This document shows, in pieces, positions 34,154-46,137 of a stretch of 64,000 bases of DNA. The DNA comes from Phyllostachys edulis (Eukaryota; Streptophyta; Magnoliopsida; Poales; Poaceae), in the NCBI GenBank assembly GCA_036346405.1, contig CM070563.1, positions 19,077,022 to 19,141,021 of the forward strand, written 5' to 3'. Both the position numbers and the translations under genes were made by a program. The stretch's first letter is position 1. Each line of letters starts with the position of its first letter. The notes under the pieces were generated by a model. The model did no database searches and was not told the origin of the DNA. It saw nothing but the letters and a program-made list of their open reading frames with translations.

Positions 34154-36487
34154 TTTTTTTTTTCCAAAAAGGCAACAACCCAGCTTTTATAAAGCTAATC
34201 AAACCAGATTACAAAAGGACAAAGTTGGGGATACTAACTAACTAGACAAACATCGGTTCCAACAGCAAAACAAACTACAAGGACACACACCAGAACCTAC
34301 CTAAATAGCCAGGACTAGCACAAAGCAGAACAACCACACAAAACAACACCACAAGCGTTACTGAGAACCACATAAGAAAAGCATCCAGCCTTCAAAGTAC
34401 TTAAGAAAAAGGTCCCGCTACAAGTCAGCCACAAACCAGACCTTGACCTCCAGAAAACAGCTTCAAGACAGCCGCAAACCAGGCCTAAACCTCCAGGACT
34501 ACCATAGAACAGAATAACCAAACAAAACAACACCCCAAGCATTACTTAGAACCACAAAAGTTTTGCACCCATCCTTTAATAATCTCCAGCATATTGTCTA
34601 GCTTCAAGCCATCAACTCCTTTGATAAGAATTCGCCATTGCTGCAAGCAATAGATGAACTTGAACAATATTTCAACAGGCTGATAAGGATAAATCTTCTC
34701 CATAGCTCCTTTGTTTCTAATTTTTCAAAGGGTCCAAGCCATGGCTGCAAAACTAAATAATCCAAGATTATAGTCATTAGCATCCCAAGTATCAAGCCAC
34801 CCGTCATGTAGATCATCTAAAGAATCAGGACATCTGTCCCAATGAAACACCTCTTTCAAACAACACCATACAAATTTGGCCAAAATACATCTAAAGATGA
34901 CATGGTTAGAATCCTCTGTAACTCCACAGAGGCTACAATTGGTTTCCCCCTTCCAGCCTCTCAATTTAAGTTGATCAGTAGTGGGAATTTTATTCAAATA
35001 CAATTGCCAAAGAAAGATCTTAACTTTAAGAGGTATTTTACTAGTCCAAACCTTCTAAAGTTTCCACTGAATGACACCCCCAACAGCAAGATGTCTATAG
35101 AGAGATTTAACTGAAAACTGCCCATGCTTGTCCAAACACCACTCCATTTTATCGCAGTTTTTAGTAAGCACAACCTCATTAAGAACATTTTTCAGCTCCT
35201 CCCATTGCTCTTTTTCATTTGTCCCAAACTTTATTACAAAGTCAATCTGTCAAACCCCATTAGTGTAACACTTGTCCACTTTGATAGAAGGATGCTCACA
35301 AATTTTGAACAGCTTTTCAAACTGAATCTTAGAAGGACAAGTTTCAATCCAAACATCATGCCAAAAATTAATTGACTTGCCATCCCCTACTTTATATTTC
35401 ACCCTACAAAGAAACAAATGTTTCACCTTGTTGATACCTTTCCAGAATTGAGAACCAATAAGAGGATTAGCATCATTCGAAGTCCCCTCGCGAAAGTACT
35501 TAGCCTTCAAAATTCTGAACCATAGATCATCAGTCCTCTGCTCCATTTTCCAGAACCATTTACAGAGGAGGCAATCATTAAAAAGCTTTGTATTAATCAC
35601 CCCCAAGCCTCCATAGTCTTTTGGTCTGCAGACCCCTTTCCAACTGACCATATGATATTTGAATCTGTCACTAGCTCCTCTCCAAAAGAACTTAGACCTA
35701 ATAGTGTCCATCCTTTTGTGTACCTTCCCATTGAGTCTATAGAACCCTATAGTGTAGGTGGGAATACTGCTCAGACAACTATTAACCATGATCAGCCTCC
35801 CCCCTGAAGAGAGCAAACTACTCTTCCAGTTATCCAATCTATTTTCCAGTTTGCTAATGATCTTACCAGCAGCTTTCTCCCTTACTAATCTGTCCCCAAT
35901 GGAAATCCCCAAGTAAGTAATAGGAAACTGACCTAACTTGCAATTAAACATCTTTTGCCACCCTCTGAGCTTCAGGAATATCCACCCCAACAACATAAAC
36001 TTCACTTTTGTGATAGTTTATCTTGAGACCTAACATCCATTCAAAACAATACAACAGAAACTTGAGATTCAAAATATATTCTTCCTTGCATTCAATCAAA
36101 AGGACAGTATCATTAGCATACTGAAGCAATGAGACACCCCAGAAATCAGATTTGAGACCACCCCTTTAATCAAATTAATCTGTTGAGCTTTAGCTATCAA
36201 AGAGGCTAAAACATTAGCTGCAATATTAAACAAAAGAGGGGAAAGGGGGTCTCCTTGTCTTAAGCCTCTTTGAGTGGTGAAATACTGACCAACAATCCTA
36301 TTAACATTGATACTCACTTTACCCCCTCTAACCGAACTCATAACCCAATTAGTCCTTTTTTTTGTCAAAACCCCTCCCTATCATAACATCTTCAAAAAAA
36401 TCCCAATTAATCTTATCATAGGCTTTCTCAAAATCAAGTTTAAGAATAATGCCTTTTTCTTTAGACACTCTCATCTGGATTTCATGA
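34154..36487 (-). mobile_element. 5'-truncated L1-type LINE
   Basis: Reads leftwards and ends in a T-run on the plus strand at 34154-34163 (its poly-A tail). It is flanked by a 14-bp duplication: AATGACCTGAGAAC at 34140-34153 and AATGACCTGAGTAC at 36488-36501, 13 of 14 identical. The coding part is the reverse transcriptase from ILKLDFEKAYDKINWDFF, through GLRQGDPLSPLLFN, YANDTVLL, PITYLGISIGDRLV and FFWRGASDRFKYHMVSWKGV, to a zinc-binding zf-RVT region (NCSLCGVTEDSNHVIFRC). The catalytic YADD box reads YAND. A frameshift lies near 36125 and a stop near 35250. The endonuclease and ORF1 are absent. Near its 3' end a roughly 80-bp stretch is duplicated (34308-34385 and 34492-34562). Confidence 0.92.
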
Positions 36488-36501
36488 AATGACCTGAGTA
36501 C

Positions 36502-37549
36502 TTAAAGGCTATTTGCTTAGGAGCCTGCTCGCAAGTTGCTTGGCCAGGACAACCCCTACTAATCGCTCAGATTATGTTTGCTTCTTGCCAATGAGCCGCC
36601 TAGCACAAAGCGCAACAAGCAGCGCGGGAGGCCAGCCTCCCGGCGGCTTATCCATCGCTTCATTATTTAATCCAACGGTCTATTTTTCATTCATCAATTC
36701 CAGACACAGGTTTTCAACCAAACAACTCATCTTCAGATTTGCCTGACCAGACAAAAATCATCTACTTTTCCGACTACCTTCAGACACCACTTTTTTTTAG
36801 GCATGAAATCCAGAGCACCAACCGAACAAACCCTTACCAACCCACCATCCTTGGACAAGGGGTCAGCCATCCAGCCGTCGACCAAACCAGGGCGAAGCCC
36901 CCTGGTTTTGTTTCCCTCCCGTGGGCCCTACGAATCCACGGCTCGCCAAAAAATAACCCAGCCCTTAAACCGGACCACCTCGGGCCCCACACGTCAGTGG
37001 GAGAGACTAGCCACTTGGGGCGTGACGCGGGCTGGCGGACGTTACTCCACGGATATTTTTATGCGTCCTGAGCAAGAGCCCGACCCTCCACGTCCCATCA
37101 GCAAGCTACCTATAAATGTATTATCTCGATGACATGTGGGACCTGCAAGGCTCTGACCGCGTACGTCATCAGTAAGGTAAACCGAGACCGTGTACGTTTC
37201 AGCGGTTCACGCTCAGCTGGGCCGCGCGGAGGGCTGCGCCGGCCACTGCCATGCGGGCCCCGGGGAACTGTTCCTCGTCGTCGCCTTCGTCCCCCGAGAG
37301 TGGCGACAAAAAGAGGAGTGGGGCTCGGATTAGAGTTGGACTCGGCAAAAGAACGCAAAAGCGAGGGAAAGAAATCCAAATCCGGAGCGCGAGGGAAGGG
37401 GGGAGGCAGTCCAATCCAGTTCCAGTCCAATCCAATCACCCGAGGAGAGCGGAGTGGAGGGGGAGGGGAGGAGGTTTTGGTAAGGTTCTCGCGTGCGATT
37501 CGCGCTGCTCGCGCCCGTGGAGGGGTCGTCGCCGGCGACGCGCCGCCCG
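36502..37549. other. Upstream region of the RING gene
   Basis: No gene recognised. A TATAAAT at 37111-37117 is the best promoter candidate for the RING gene, about 440 bp before its ATG. GC content rises sharply from about 37190, as in grass 5' regions. The 5' UTR would be long or start from another site. Confidence 0.4.
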
Positions 37550-39522
37550 ATGCGGAGGTTCCAGGACTCCGTCAAGACCCTCGAGGCCGACATCCAGTAC
37601 GCCAATGCGCTGTGAGTGCCCAGAAACGCCGACGATTCGTGCTGATAAAGTTTGATGCTTTTTTGTTTTTGTTGCGAAACGAAACTTTACCAATTGGTTG
37701 CTGAGTTCCGAGTTCTTGCTGCCTGCCCGTGCGCAGGGCGTCGGAGTTCCTGTGGGACTACGACGGGTCGGTGATCCAGATGCGGATGGCGTACAGCGCC
37801 GTCGCGCATTTCCTCGTCCAGTGGACGGACTGCAAGCTCGCCGGCGCGCTCGGCCTCCTCAAGATTATGATTTACAAGGTATTTTTGCTGATTCGCTATC
37901 CTCGTCGCGGCCCTGCGGCGAATTCACACGGGTTGTTCGATTGCACCGGCTGCCTGGTTTTATACCGATCGATTATCGATTCCTGGTAATGCAGGTGTAC
38001 GCGGATGGGACGACGGCCCTGCCGGATTGGGAGAGAGAAGCCAGCATCAAGGAATTCTACGGTAGCAATAATATCTTAATAATCCAAATGAACCATGGAC
38101 AGCTTTAACTGTTTGTTGATGTCGTTGGGGTTTGGTTTTCATGGTGTTGGCGTTGCGACAGGTGCGATATTCCCGTCGTTGCTTCAGCTGCCGAGTGGGA
38201 TTACTGAACTGGACGACAAGAAGCAGAGGAGGCTGTGCGTGGACAAATTCAGGAGGAGAGATGACAAGTTCTCGCAGGTGGATTTGGAGAGGGAGCTCGA
38301 GTGCGGGATTTGCCTCGAGGTGAATGCTAAGATTGTGCTGCCCGACTGCGCACACTCGATGTGCTTGAGGTGCTTCGAGGATTGGTATCATACTATCATC
38401 TCTTTCTTGCTCTCCCTTTCCCTTGCCTTATTGCCTATATCCAACGCTAAAAAAGACTGAGAGTCATTGGTTAGAGCATTTGCAGATAATTTGTCAATTG
38501 TCAATTTGTCATATTAGCTTATATGTAGCCAAGTAGTTCTCATGTGTTCTAGAAGCAAAATCACGGTCAGCTGAATCTTGTTTGGATTGGTTGCCCTGGT
38601 TATTCGGTTCTACAACGATACAAAGCTATCTGCGGGTCGTGCTAGACCTCTCCAGTCTCCACACAATTATAACATCTCAATGTGAGCCGTTCACCCAAAC
38701 AAACCTGCAGTCACAACGACCTTGTTATGCTGAGAAGTGTAGGATGCTTTCTATTGAATTCGAGAAAATGGGACCAAATAAGTCATACCCTCGGATCCTT
38801 CCCCGATACAATAATCTAGTGCTAAAGAACAACCTAGCCTGTAATCTTTTCATGCACCTCTACATTGAATGAGATCCTTGCTTGATTGCTTTTTGCTTGC
38901 TTGGGTATCTATGATCACACCTCATGGCTTTATATATTTCTCCAGTCCTCCTCCAAAGTGAAGTGGGAATCATACTCTAACGAGAAGTAAAAATCCTAAT
39001 TCTATTAGGATTCATCTAGGTTTTCTTGTAGCACACCTCTCCAAGTCCTAGTAGATTAGGACATGAGTTATCGTACTCAACACGGTTACACGGCTTAATG
39101 TCTTGATTGACTCTGAATTGCCTTCACTTTCTTTATGTCAATCTTTGCTTGTCGTCATCAGGCATAACAACTCTGTCCGTACTATTCCTGCCTAATTTGT
39201 CATATCCTTCATTTCTCTCCAACTTGCCGTGCGCTTACCTCGTTTGAGGAATCAATCTAAGCATGCCAGTCTAAGGGTGGGCCATAACAAAGTTCGCTCT
39301 CATCGCAGGAATGCTAAATCAAAGTCGTGCCCCTTCTGCCGCGCCTGCCTCCAGAAGGTGAAGCCGAGCAGCCTGTGGATGTACACCGATGATCGTGATG
39401 TTGTGGATATGGATACCTTGACTAGGGAAAACATTAGGCGTCTGTTTATGTACATAAGTAAGCTGCCACTTGTAATCCTCCATGTCGTTGACCTTGACAT
39501 TTACGAGTACCGTATCAAGTAA
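37550..39522 (+). CDS. RING-HC E3 ubiquitin ligase, AIRP2-like, five exons, intact
   Basis: Exons 37550-37611, 37737-37878, 37995-38061, 38162-38384 and 39309-39522, all GT-AG, joining into 235 codons plus TAA (39520-39522). The protein starts MRRFQDSVKTLEADIQYANA, then SEFLWDYDGSVIQMRMAYS, FLVQWTDCKLAGALGLL, DWEREASIKEFYGAIFPSLL and a charged region DKFRRRDDKFSQVDLERELE. A C3HC4 RING follows: CGICLEV, CAHSMCLRCFEDW, CPFCRACL. The tail is VVDMDTLTRENIRRLFMYI. Order, spacing and tail match plant AIRP2-type cytosolic ligases, which in Arabidopsis act as positive regulators of abscisic acid drought responses. The RING is split by a 924-bp intron after FEDW. All zinc ligands are present and no lesion is seen. 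The ABA role is inferred from the family. Confidence 0.94.
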
Positions 39523-39638
39523 AGTGATCTTGTTCATACTGGTGGTCGTAATTCAAATTCATCGGCTGCTGTGTGCTTAATGGTTCAGTATGCGGCTACT
39601 AGTATCACACTAGGCACTGAACTACAAATGGATCGAAG

Positions 39639-39712
39639 GGTCCCGTAGCTCAGTCGGTTAGAGCGTTGGTCTTATGAGCCGAAGGTCGCGGGTTCGAGCC
39701 CCGCCGGGACCA
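39639..39712 (+). tRNA. trnI-UAU: tRNA-Ile (anticodon UAU)
   Basis: A full cloverleaf: acceptor GGTCCCG / CGGGACC, D stem GCTC/GAGC, anticodon loop CTTATGA with TAT at 39673-39675, variable loop AGGTC, T arm GCGGG TTCGAGC CCCGC, discriminator A. No intron and no encoded CCA. A-box (TAGCTCAGTCGG) and B-box (GGTTCGAGCCC) promoters are intact. The anticodon stem uses two G-U pairs. It reads AUA codons. It lies 117 bp after the RING gene on the same strand and is transcribed separately by RNA polymerase III. Confidence 0.95.
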
Positions 39713-39718
39713 TTTTTT
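39713..39718 (+). terminator. RNA polymerase III terminator of the tRNA gene
   Basis: A run of six T immediately after the discriminator base. Confidence 0.85.
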
Positions 39719-39929
39719 GACTCCCCAACTTTTTCCCTGGTCTGATGCCTACATGTGCGGCAGTGCTTAGAGGTTCTAGATTGCATCATTTATTTGTGTG
39801 GCGATTGCATCTCGGTCATTTTGTTGTCATATTTACCTCAAACGCATGTGTCACCTTTGACTTTTGATGTATTTTGCTTGCCAAGGTCAGTGAAAGCTAT
39901 TACGTACTGCAAAGTTTTTCGAATGATGT

Positions 39930-40945
39930 ATACCTCGGGTGAAAACGGATCGAATACGAATAGATAATGACTATGCTATATTTGTTTTCATATTTTTTTT
40001 TGGATGCGAATACGAATAATGTCGAATACAAATACGGAGCGAGTATGATCACGAATATTTTGTTTTCATATTTTTCCCTGGATGTAAATACGAATATTCC
40101 GGATATGAATACGGATTCGAATAATGTTGAATATGGAGCGAATACGATCACAAATATTTAGTTTTCATATTTTTCCCTGGATGCGAATATTCCGGACATG
40201 AATACGAATTAGAATAGTGTCAAATACGAAGCGAATACGGATTGAAATGAATACGATCACGAATATTTATCGGAACATGAAAACCCCTTAAATTATTCGC
40301 ATTGTAGCAACTGAAACAAGGAATTAGATTGTACGATCAAAATATTCGTGAATTCAGTATATATGTATGTGTTTACATCCACTCCCTAACATGTTTTTAA
40401 TGTAAAATAACTCAATATGCTCTCCCTTATATGCTTTATTTACTACTTGTGCTTACTCAATATCTATTGCCTACCTCATAAACATAGCATAATTCATTAT
40501 AAAATAATGTTTTATTTATATGCATAACGATTGTGTTTTGGGACTCCCAAGAAAGAATGATGAAAGGAGTCATGTTTGGGCAAAATCCGGAGAAATGTTG
40601 GGTGTTGAAAATACTATTAAATGGGTTCAAATGAAAATATTCACAAATACAAAGTTGTAGATCTCATCGAGAGCTACAATTTAGCCTACTCATTTGCCTA
40701 ATTTGGATTTCGAATGAGAAAATTATGGTTTTCGAAAGATAATGCACATGTAGTCTCAAACAGTATCTTTGGATATCCCGACCTATGTATCTCCAGATAT
40801 CTGTATTCGTATTCGACGGAAAGTGTGCTACCGAATTCGTATTTGTTTCTGACAAAAATAATCCGTATTCGCTTCCGATCCGACTTGATAAATATTCGAG
40901 CCGATAGCATCCGTATTCGAAAATGATCCGGATCGGTCTTTCCCT
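39930..40945. mobile_element. hAT-like non-autonomous element rich in GAATACGAAT motifs
   Basis: The left part begins near CGGGTGAAAACGGATCGAAT. The right part, read inverted, contains GATCATTTTCGAATACGG and GAATACGAAT motifs. Dozens of CGAATA/TATTCG motifs crowd both flanks while the middle (40300-40700) is plain AT-rich DNA. GGGTGAAAACGG-type ends and subterminal motif clusters recall Ac-like hAT elements. Exact ends and the 8-bp duplication could not be fixed. No transposase is present. Confidence 0.45.
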
Positions 40946-42219
40946 TCTCGTAAAAGGATGAGTTTAGAGGAAAAAAAATCTTTTTCCTTTGCCAAGAAAA
41001 CTCATTTTGTTCTAACTTTTATCTCAGCAACCAAACAATATTTATGGATTGTTGAAGCACCTCCAATGTAGAAATTGTAGCTTGTAGAGTTGTAGTAGTA
41101 TCTTTTGGAAAGATAGTGTGCAACATTTCCCCAAGCTCTCATCCAAAACCTCACTCCAATGCATGTAGCTTCAGGGTGGGTCTACAAAATTTGAAGCAAA
41201 GCTAGATATACCTTTCTCCAATGCACCTGTGAAGGAATTGCTGTAGTTTGGACCCACGCGAATTAGGTGAAGCTACCATAACTCCAAGTTGTCATGTCCC
41301 TCTTTGAAGTAACCATCCTTTGCCGATTTGCCTTTCTCCAATGCACATGGGAAGGAGTTGCTCTAGTAACTCCAAGATGTTGTCATGTCCCTCTTTGAAG
41401 TAACCATCCTTGCCGATTTGTGATATCTCATGCGTAAATAGCTAGAGAAACTGTCCACAATGGAACATTAGAGATGTTATTAGAGACCAAAGGCAATGTA
41501 ATGAAAATCATGAAAATCAGGGAACCACCCCTTGTTGAGGTGTTGAGTCGTGGAAGTTCATGTCCACCTATCCGGGCTTAAAGTCTAGTGGACACCTTTG
41601 CACACACAAGTGCGCACAGTGAGAAAAGCACATGCTACTCACCCTGAGGTTACGTATCTACGGGACTATTTGGTACAGCTCTAGATTCGGATTTTTCAGC
41701 TCCCGCTCTTGCTTTTTCTTCTCCAAGAATCCACTCCACTGAGAGTATGTAGATGTCTCCGTAAAGCGCTTGGCTAACAGGTTGGCTCTAAAAACCATGA
41801 AAGAGAGGATTGGAGGTAAAGTAGCATGCTAACCCTGGTTGTAACACTTCAATTATATGTATCTTACTCCTTTATTTTTGTACACAAATTTCTGGATTTT
41901 TTCTTTTTTGCAAATTTGTCAAGAGCATATGATTGTATATAAGTTAGACCAATTTATATCGTATCAATAAAAACCGATTAATTAGCATTGTACTAAAGTC
42001 TGAATCACAACATAACATAGAAGTTTTCCAAGGATAATCGTGTTAATACATAGAAGTGTTCAATGATAATTGAGTGATAACAAAAGAAACCAAAATATCG
42101 TAACTACTGCATCCATCATCTAGATTAAGCAATTGCCCTTGCAATGTCATCATGAAACCTATCCATGGACCTTGTAAGGATAAGGGTTGAGGGCAGCGGC
42201 AACGGTTAGGGTTTAGGAT
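40946..42219. other. Intergenic DNA with one tandem duplication
   Basis: A block of about 120 bp (CCTTTCTCCAATGCAC to TTTGAAGTAACCATCC) occurs at about 41211-41330 and again, shortened, at 41331-41420. No gene recognised. Confidence 0.5.
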
Positions 42220-42758
42220 CACTACTACAAAAAGGTTAATACTGGACATCTCATCACAGACGGTTTACCAAAACTGTCAGTATTAAATACAATCACAGAC
42301 GGTTTTGGTTTAGCGACCGTTTGTGTTACTGGCTACGCTAAAAACTGTCTGTGAAAAGGTAATATCACAGACGGTTTATGTTTAAAACCGTTTGTGAAGT
42401 ATCACAAACGGTTCTGAACACGAACCGTCGGTGATAATTGTAGACTTCACAGATGGTTTTTAATTATAATCGTCTGTGATAATATCACTTCAGCTCCCCG
42501 ATGAGTTTCTTTGTCGCCGGTGCGTCTCTTTGCTCACATCAATGCCGCTTCGGCTCTCTAATGCGTCTCTTTGTCTCACGCGCCGAATTTATTTCTTATT
42601 TTATAAAAAGGATAATCCGCCATCGAAGATGATCATCCCCACATCACTCTATACGTACTCTAAAGCAGAAATGACTCCCTCTTCTATTTCCTTGTCGCTG
42701 GTATTGATGGCCTACTTGGCCACACTGTACGAGCACCTCTCTGTCCGTACGCTGGCGG

Positions 42759-43205
42759 ATGCTACATGAGGACAACAGTGACCTCACTCCTTTGTCCGAG
42801 GGTTTGCTGGAGCAGGTGACGACCACCTTCCGCCGTCTTGACATCCTCCTCTGTTGCGTCTTTTGGGTGATCTCCCACTTCTGGCGAGTTAACCTCGTCA
42901 TCGACGTGGTCCTCCACAACGACGTTGCATGTCTCCAGGAGGCTTGCCGTCGCTTGGACAGATTAATCGAGGTGGCGGGCGACTAAGTCGACCTTGCCGA
43001 GACCCCTCAAGCAAGAGAAGAGAGCCTATGGGCTCAATTCTTCTTGATTCAACAGTCGGAGGGTCTTCCAGAGACACTTGAACGAGCGTGTCAGCGGGTG
43101 GACGTATTTCGGGCTTCGTTCGCTGATGATCACGAACCGTCCGATGCCGATGACGTCACCTACGAAGTTTTGAAGACGAAGATAGCATGCTATCTCTGCC
43201 ACTAG
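42759..43205 (+). pseudogene. Unrecognised short gene inside the CACTA element, one internal stop
   Basis: A frame of about 148 codons interrupted by one TAA at 42984-42986. Visible segments: LLEQVTTTFRRLDILLCCVF, LVIDVVLHNDVACLQEACRR, LDRLIEVAGD, then AREESLWAQFFLIQQSEG, LERACQRVDVFRASFADD, ending at TAG 43203-43205. It is rich in Leu/Val helices and acidic residues. Upstream, LYTYSKAEMTPSSISLSLVL in another frame may belong to it after a frameshift. I do not recognise the family. It could be a CACTA accessory ORF or a captured host fragment. Confidence 0.4.
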
Positions 43206-44910
43206 AAAAACTTTGATTAGTTTAATCTTTGTAAGAAACGACTGGCCACACTGTTTGGCAATATATATGTAAATACAAAAATAAAAAAACGGTTGAATTT
43301 GTATTTACTGCCTTCTATATATGTAAAAACGATCCCAGTATAACGACATGACGGCATTACAGACCAGTGAAAAACAAGTAATACATGTTTATGCGCCATA
43401 TGTTCTGATTTACATTTATGTATATGAGAATGTGTCATATGCATGAATTTGTATTTATGTATATGAGAATGTATATTATCACAGATGGATATTTATTGGA
43501 ACTGTCTGTGATGTATATTTATCACAGACAGTTCGTGTTTAAAACCGTCTGTGAAAATGTAATATCACAGATGGTTCTACTTTAGAACCGTCTGTGATAT
43601 CCAGCCATATTTATATATATTTAGACTCTAGGGGTTTGCCCGCACCCCCTACTCAAACGATTAAGTTTCTCCTCCCCCAAGCCCGTCGCTGCCATCCTCG
43701 ATGCCGCCTCATCCTCGAGCCCAATGCACCTCCTCCCCCGAGCACGCCTCTCTCCCCTGGTGGTTGCTCGCTTTGGTTGAGGTTTGTGCATGGGGCTCTC
43801 CCTCTGGAGGCTCGCCCTCGTGCGGCTTGTGCCCGGCCTGCGCCCGTGCACCGGTGGCTTGCCCCGTGTACTGTTGCGCCACCAACATGGCCCTTGCTTG
43901 GCTGCCGGCGCCACTCGCTTGCCTCTCTTATGGTTTGATTTTTATGCTCGAGCATTGAGTGGTGTTCTGATGTTTGGTTGATTTATGCATAGTGGGGAGA
44001 TGGATGTCGGCTGTGCTCGTGGTGGTGTTTGCCGCCGTTGCCGCGTCGCACTGAGGTAAACTACTCCCCTCTATTCTCTATCCTGTTCCCTCCCCTTTGC
44101 TCTGTGATGGTGTTGGTGATGATATGGATGATACTACTAGTGTGGCATGAGCCCTTGAGCCCTACTCAAAGTGATTTTTTGTGGGCTCGTGAATTGCTCT
44201 ACGATGAATTGATGTCACAAAGATTGTGCCTTGAGCTGTTAGATTAGCTGCTGTTATGTATTATTTTGAGCGTGCAATTTATACATTCTGATATACTTGT
44301 CCTACATCACAGTTAATTTCTACAACAAAGTTAATTTGGGATGATTTGCTAGAACTAGTCTGAATATATTAGCAAGTTTTATTTTGAGCTCAAGGCCTAA
44401 TCTATAAAGTGTCATATTCAATTTGTGATTACATTTCGCATGAGTGCTGTGATGGCCAAGTTTTAATCTTGTGCAACTAGCCTTCTGAGAGCAATAATCA
44501 ATCTTCTTAATCTTAGCTTTATGCTGATTTTTATTGTGCACATATTGTGTGTGTTGAGTATATTATTCCTTTTAAATGACTTGAAGGATTCACATGTTTA
44601 TATGTCAATTAATTTGTGTTGGAAATATGCTTTATTCATAATGAATTTCGCAATACAAAAGAATATCACAGAAGACAAAATTTGCTATTCTATTCCAAAA
44701 CAAGACAAAATGAGTTAAAAACTACTACAATACCTCTTCCCCTGCCTCTCGCCATTCACTTCACCTTTGTCTATGTAACCGTGTTCATGCCGATCAAGTT
44801 CTCCTCCCTTGCGTCTCAGGTACGTCCTACCAGTCCATTCCTGATCTCTTCTCTCTATAAAATCTTCAAGCAATGACTGCTTGTGCCTTTAAAACTATAT
44901 ATTTCGTAGT

Positions 44911-45390
44911 CCCTTGTTAGCTAACTCGAGACCCGAATTCAGCTAGTTAGCTCGCTCCTTGGGCGTTCATCCTAAACGTGTAGGAGAAACCACGACCTGT
45001 CTCATCGAACCTGACACACTGGAGTGTATTATTTGCTTTATGCTAATTGGATGTCCATGCGCCCTCCTAGCATCCATGTTTCTTGAACTTGCAGGCTCGA
45101 TGAAGTAGGTCATGGCTGCTGTCTCATCTTCCTCATGATGTGTGGACAACCCCTCAATGAAGATTTCGGGGGGTCGTCATGAGGTGATGAGACAGTAGCC
45201 ACAACCTACCTCATCGAGCCTACGAGTTCAAGAAGCATGGCTGCCATGAGGATTGGCACAAACCAAATCACACACTCCGGTGTGTCATGTTCGATAAAGT
45301 AGGCTGTGGTTCACTTGCACGTTTAGGATATGAACACCCAACAAGCGAGCTAGCTAGCTGAATTCAGGTCTCGAGTTAGCTAACAAGGGA

Positions 45391-45392
<2 letters not shown>
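44911..45392. repeat. Long imperfect inverted repeat (hairpin), arms about 235 bp
   Basis: The left arm starts TAGTCCCTTGTTAGCTAACT and the right arm ends in its complement AGTTAGCTAACAAGGGACTA. Along the arms, pairs include GAATTCAGCTAGTTAGCTCG, CGTTTAGGAT, CACACTCCGGTGTGTCA, TTCTTGAACT and CTCGATGAAGTAGG. The turn lies near 45155. An RNA across it would fold into one long stem, resembling hairpin siRNA precursors. Confidence 0.8.
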
Positions 45393-45458
<66 letters not shown>

Positions 45459-45460
45459 AA
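45393..45460. repeat. Compound microsatellite (CT)n(AT)n(GA)n
   Basis: About 16 CT, 10 AT and 8 GA dinucleotides in a row, itself a perfect inverted repeat, directly next to the long hairpin. Confidence 0.95.
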
Positions 45461-45721
45461 GATCATCGCAGACAGTTTCATCTATAAACCGTCTATGATA
45501 CATCAGCTATCACAGACGGTTTCATCTATAAACCGTCTGTGATAGTCAACTATCATAGGCGGTTCTGAGTTAATAATCGTGCAGGATAGTATGCATCATG
45601 AGCGATTAAAACGATGCTGTGATGACCTTATGTCATTATTGACCCATAAACTCAGACGGCTCACGAAACCGTCTATGATAACGTTTTTTAACCGTCTGTG
45701 AATACCTTTTCTACAATAGTG

Positions 45722-46137
45722 GTTGGGGGAGGAGATAGGGTTAAGGGCGGTGGCAGATGCTAAGCTTAAGGGGGGGGGGAGAAGTCCGGAGAGGCCGCCA
45801 GATTTCGCTGTGGTCACCGAAGTTTGCTCCCCTACTCGAGTTCGCCGCGATCGCCGGTGCTCAAGTTCCCTGTGCACTAGAAGCGAAAGTGAACAAAGGC
45901 GTGCTCAAGTTCCCCGTGCACCAGGAGCGAAAGTGAACAAAGGGGTACGAGATAGGTCGCGAGAGGGTAGGGTATATCAATGGCAGCACAATGCGGGTAT
46001 TTTTCTACAACTTCCAAGGGCAGTGTCAGTTTGGGTGGTACGGCTCCCACCATAATCCACGTTTGGGTTGCTCTGAGTGGCCAATACAATTTCTGCTTCG
46101 ATCCTAGCTGGCTACTATACCACACATGTCCTATATA
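45722..46137. other. Intergenic DNA with a 44-bp tandem duplication
   Basis: GTGCTCAAGTTCCC-GTGCAC, then GCGAAAGTGAACAAAGG occurs twice in direct tandem at about 45857-45940. No gene recognised. Confidence 0.6.

Larger units (their letters stand above)
42220..45721. mobile_element. CACTA (En/Spm) element, 3.5 kb, non-autonomous
   Basis: Ends CACTACTACAAAAAGGT and, read inverted from 45721, CACTATTGTAGAAAAGGT. Subterminal TCACAGACGGTTT / AAACCGTCTGTGA repeats fill 42250-42480 and 45465-45720, with a further cluster at 43480-43610. Flanking triplets are GAT and GTT, so the 3-bp duplication is imperfect. No TNP2 transposase is seen. It contains a short broken gene and a long hairpin. The internal repeat cluster leaves open that two related elements are joined here. 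Confidence 0.75.

Noticed and set aside
37129..37704. 191-codon plus-strand frame across the start of the RING gene
   Set aside because: It crosses the true ATG in another frame and reads through the first intron. The spliced RING gene explains the region.
41655..41700. Possible Tourist MITE end (GGGACTATTTGGTACAGCTC)
   Set aside because: No matching inverted end within several hundred bases, so no element could be defined.
43594..43958. Several overlapping frames on both strands after the internal CACTA repeat cluster
   Set aside because: Open in multiple frames on both strands in GC-rich DNA, with no recognisable motif.
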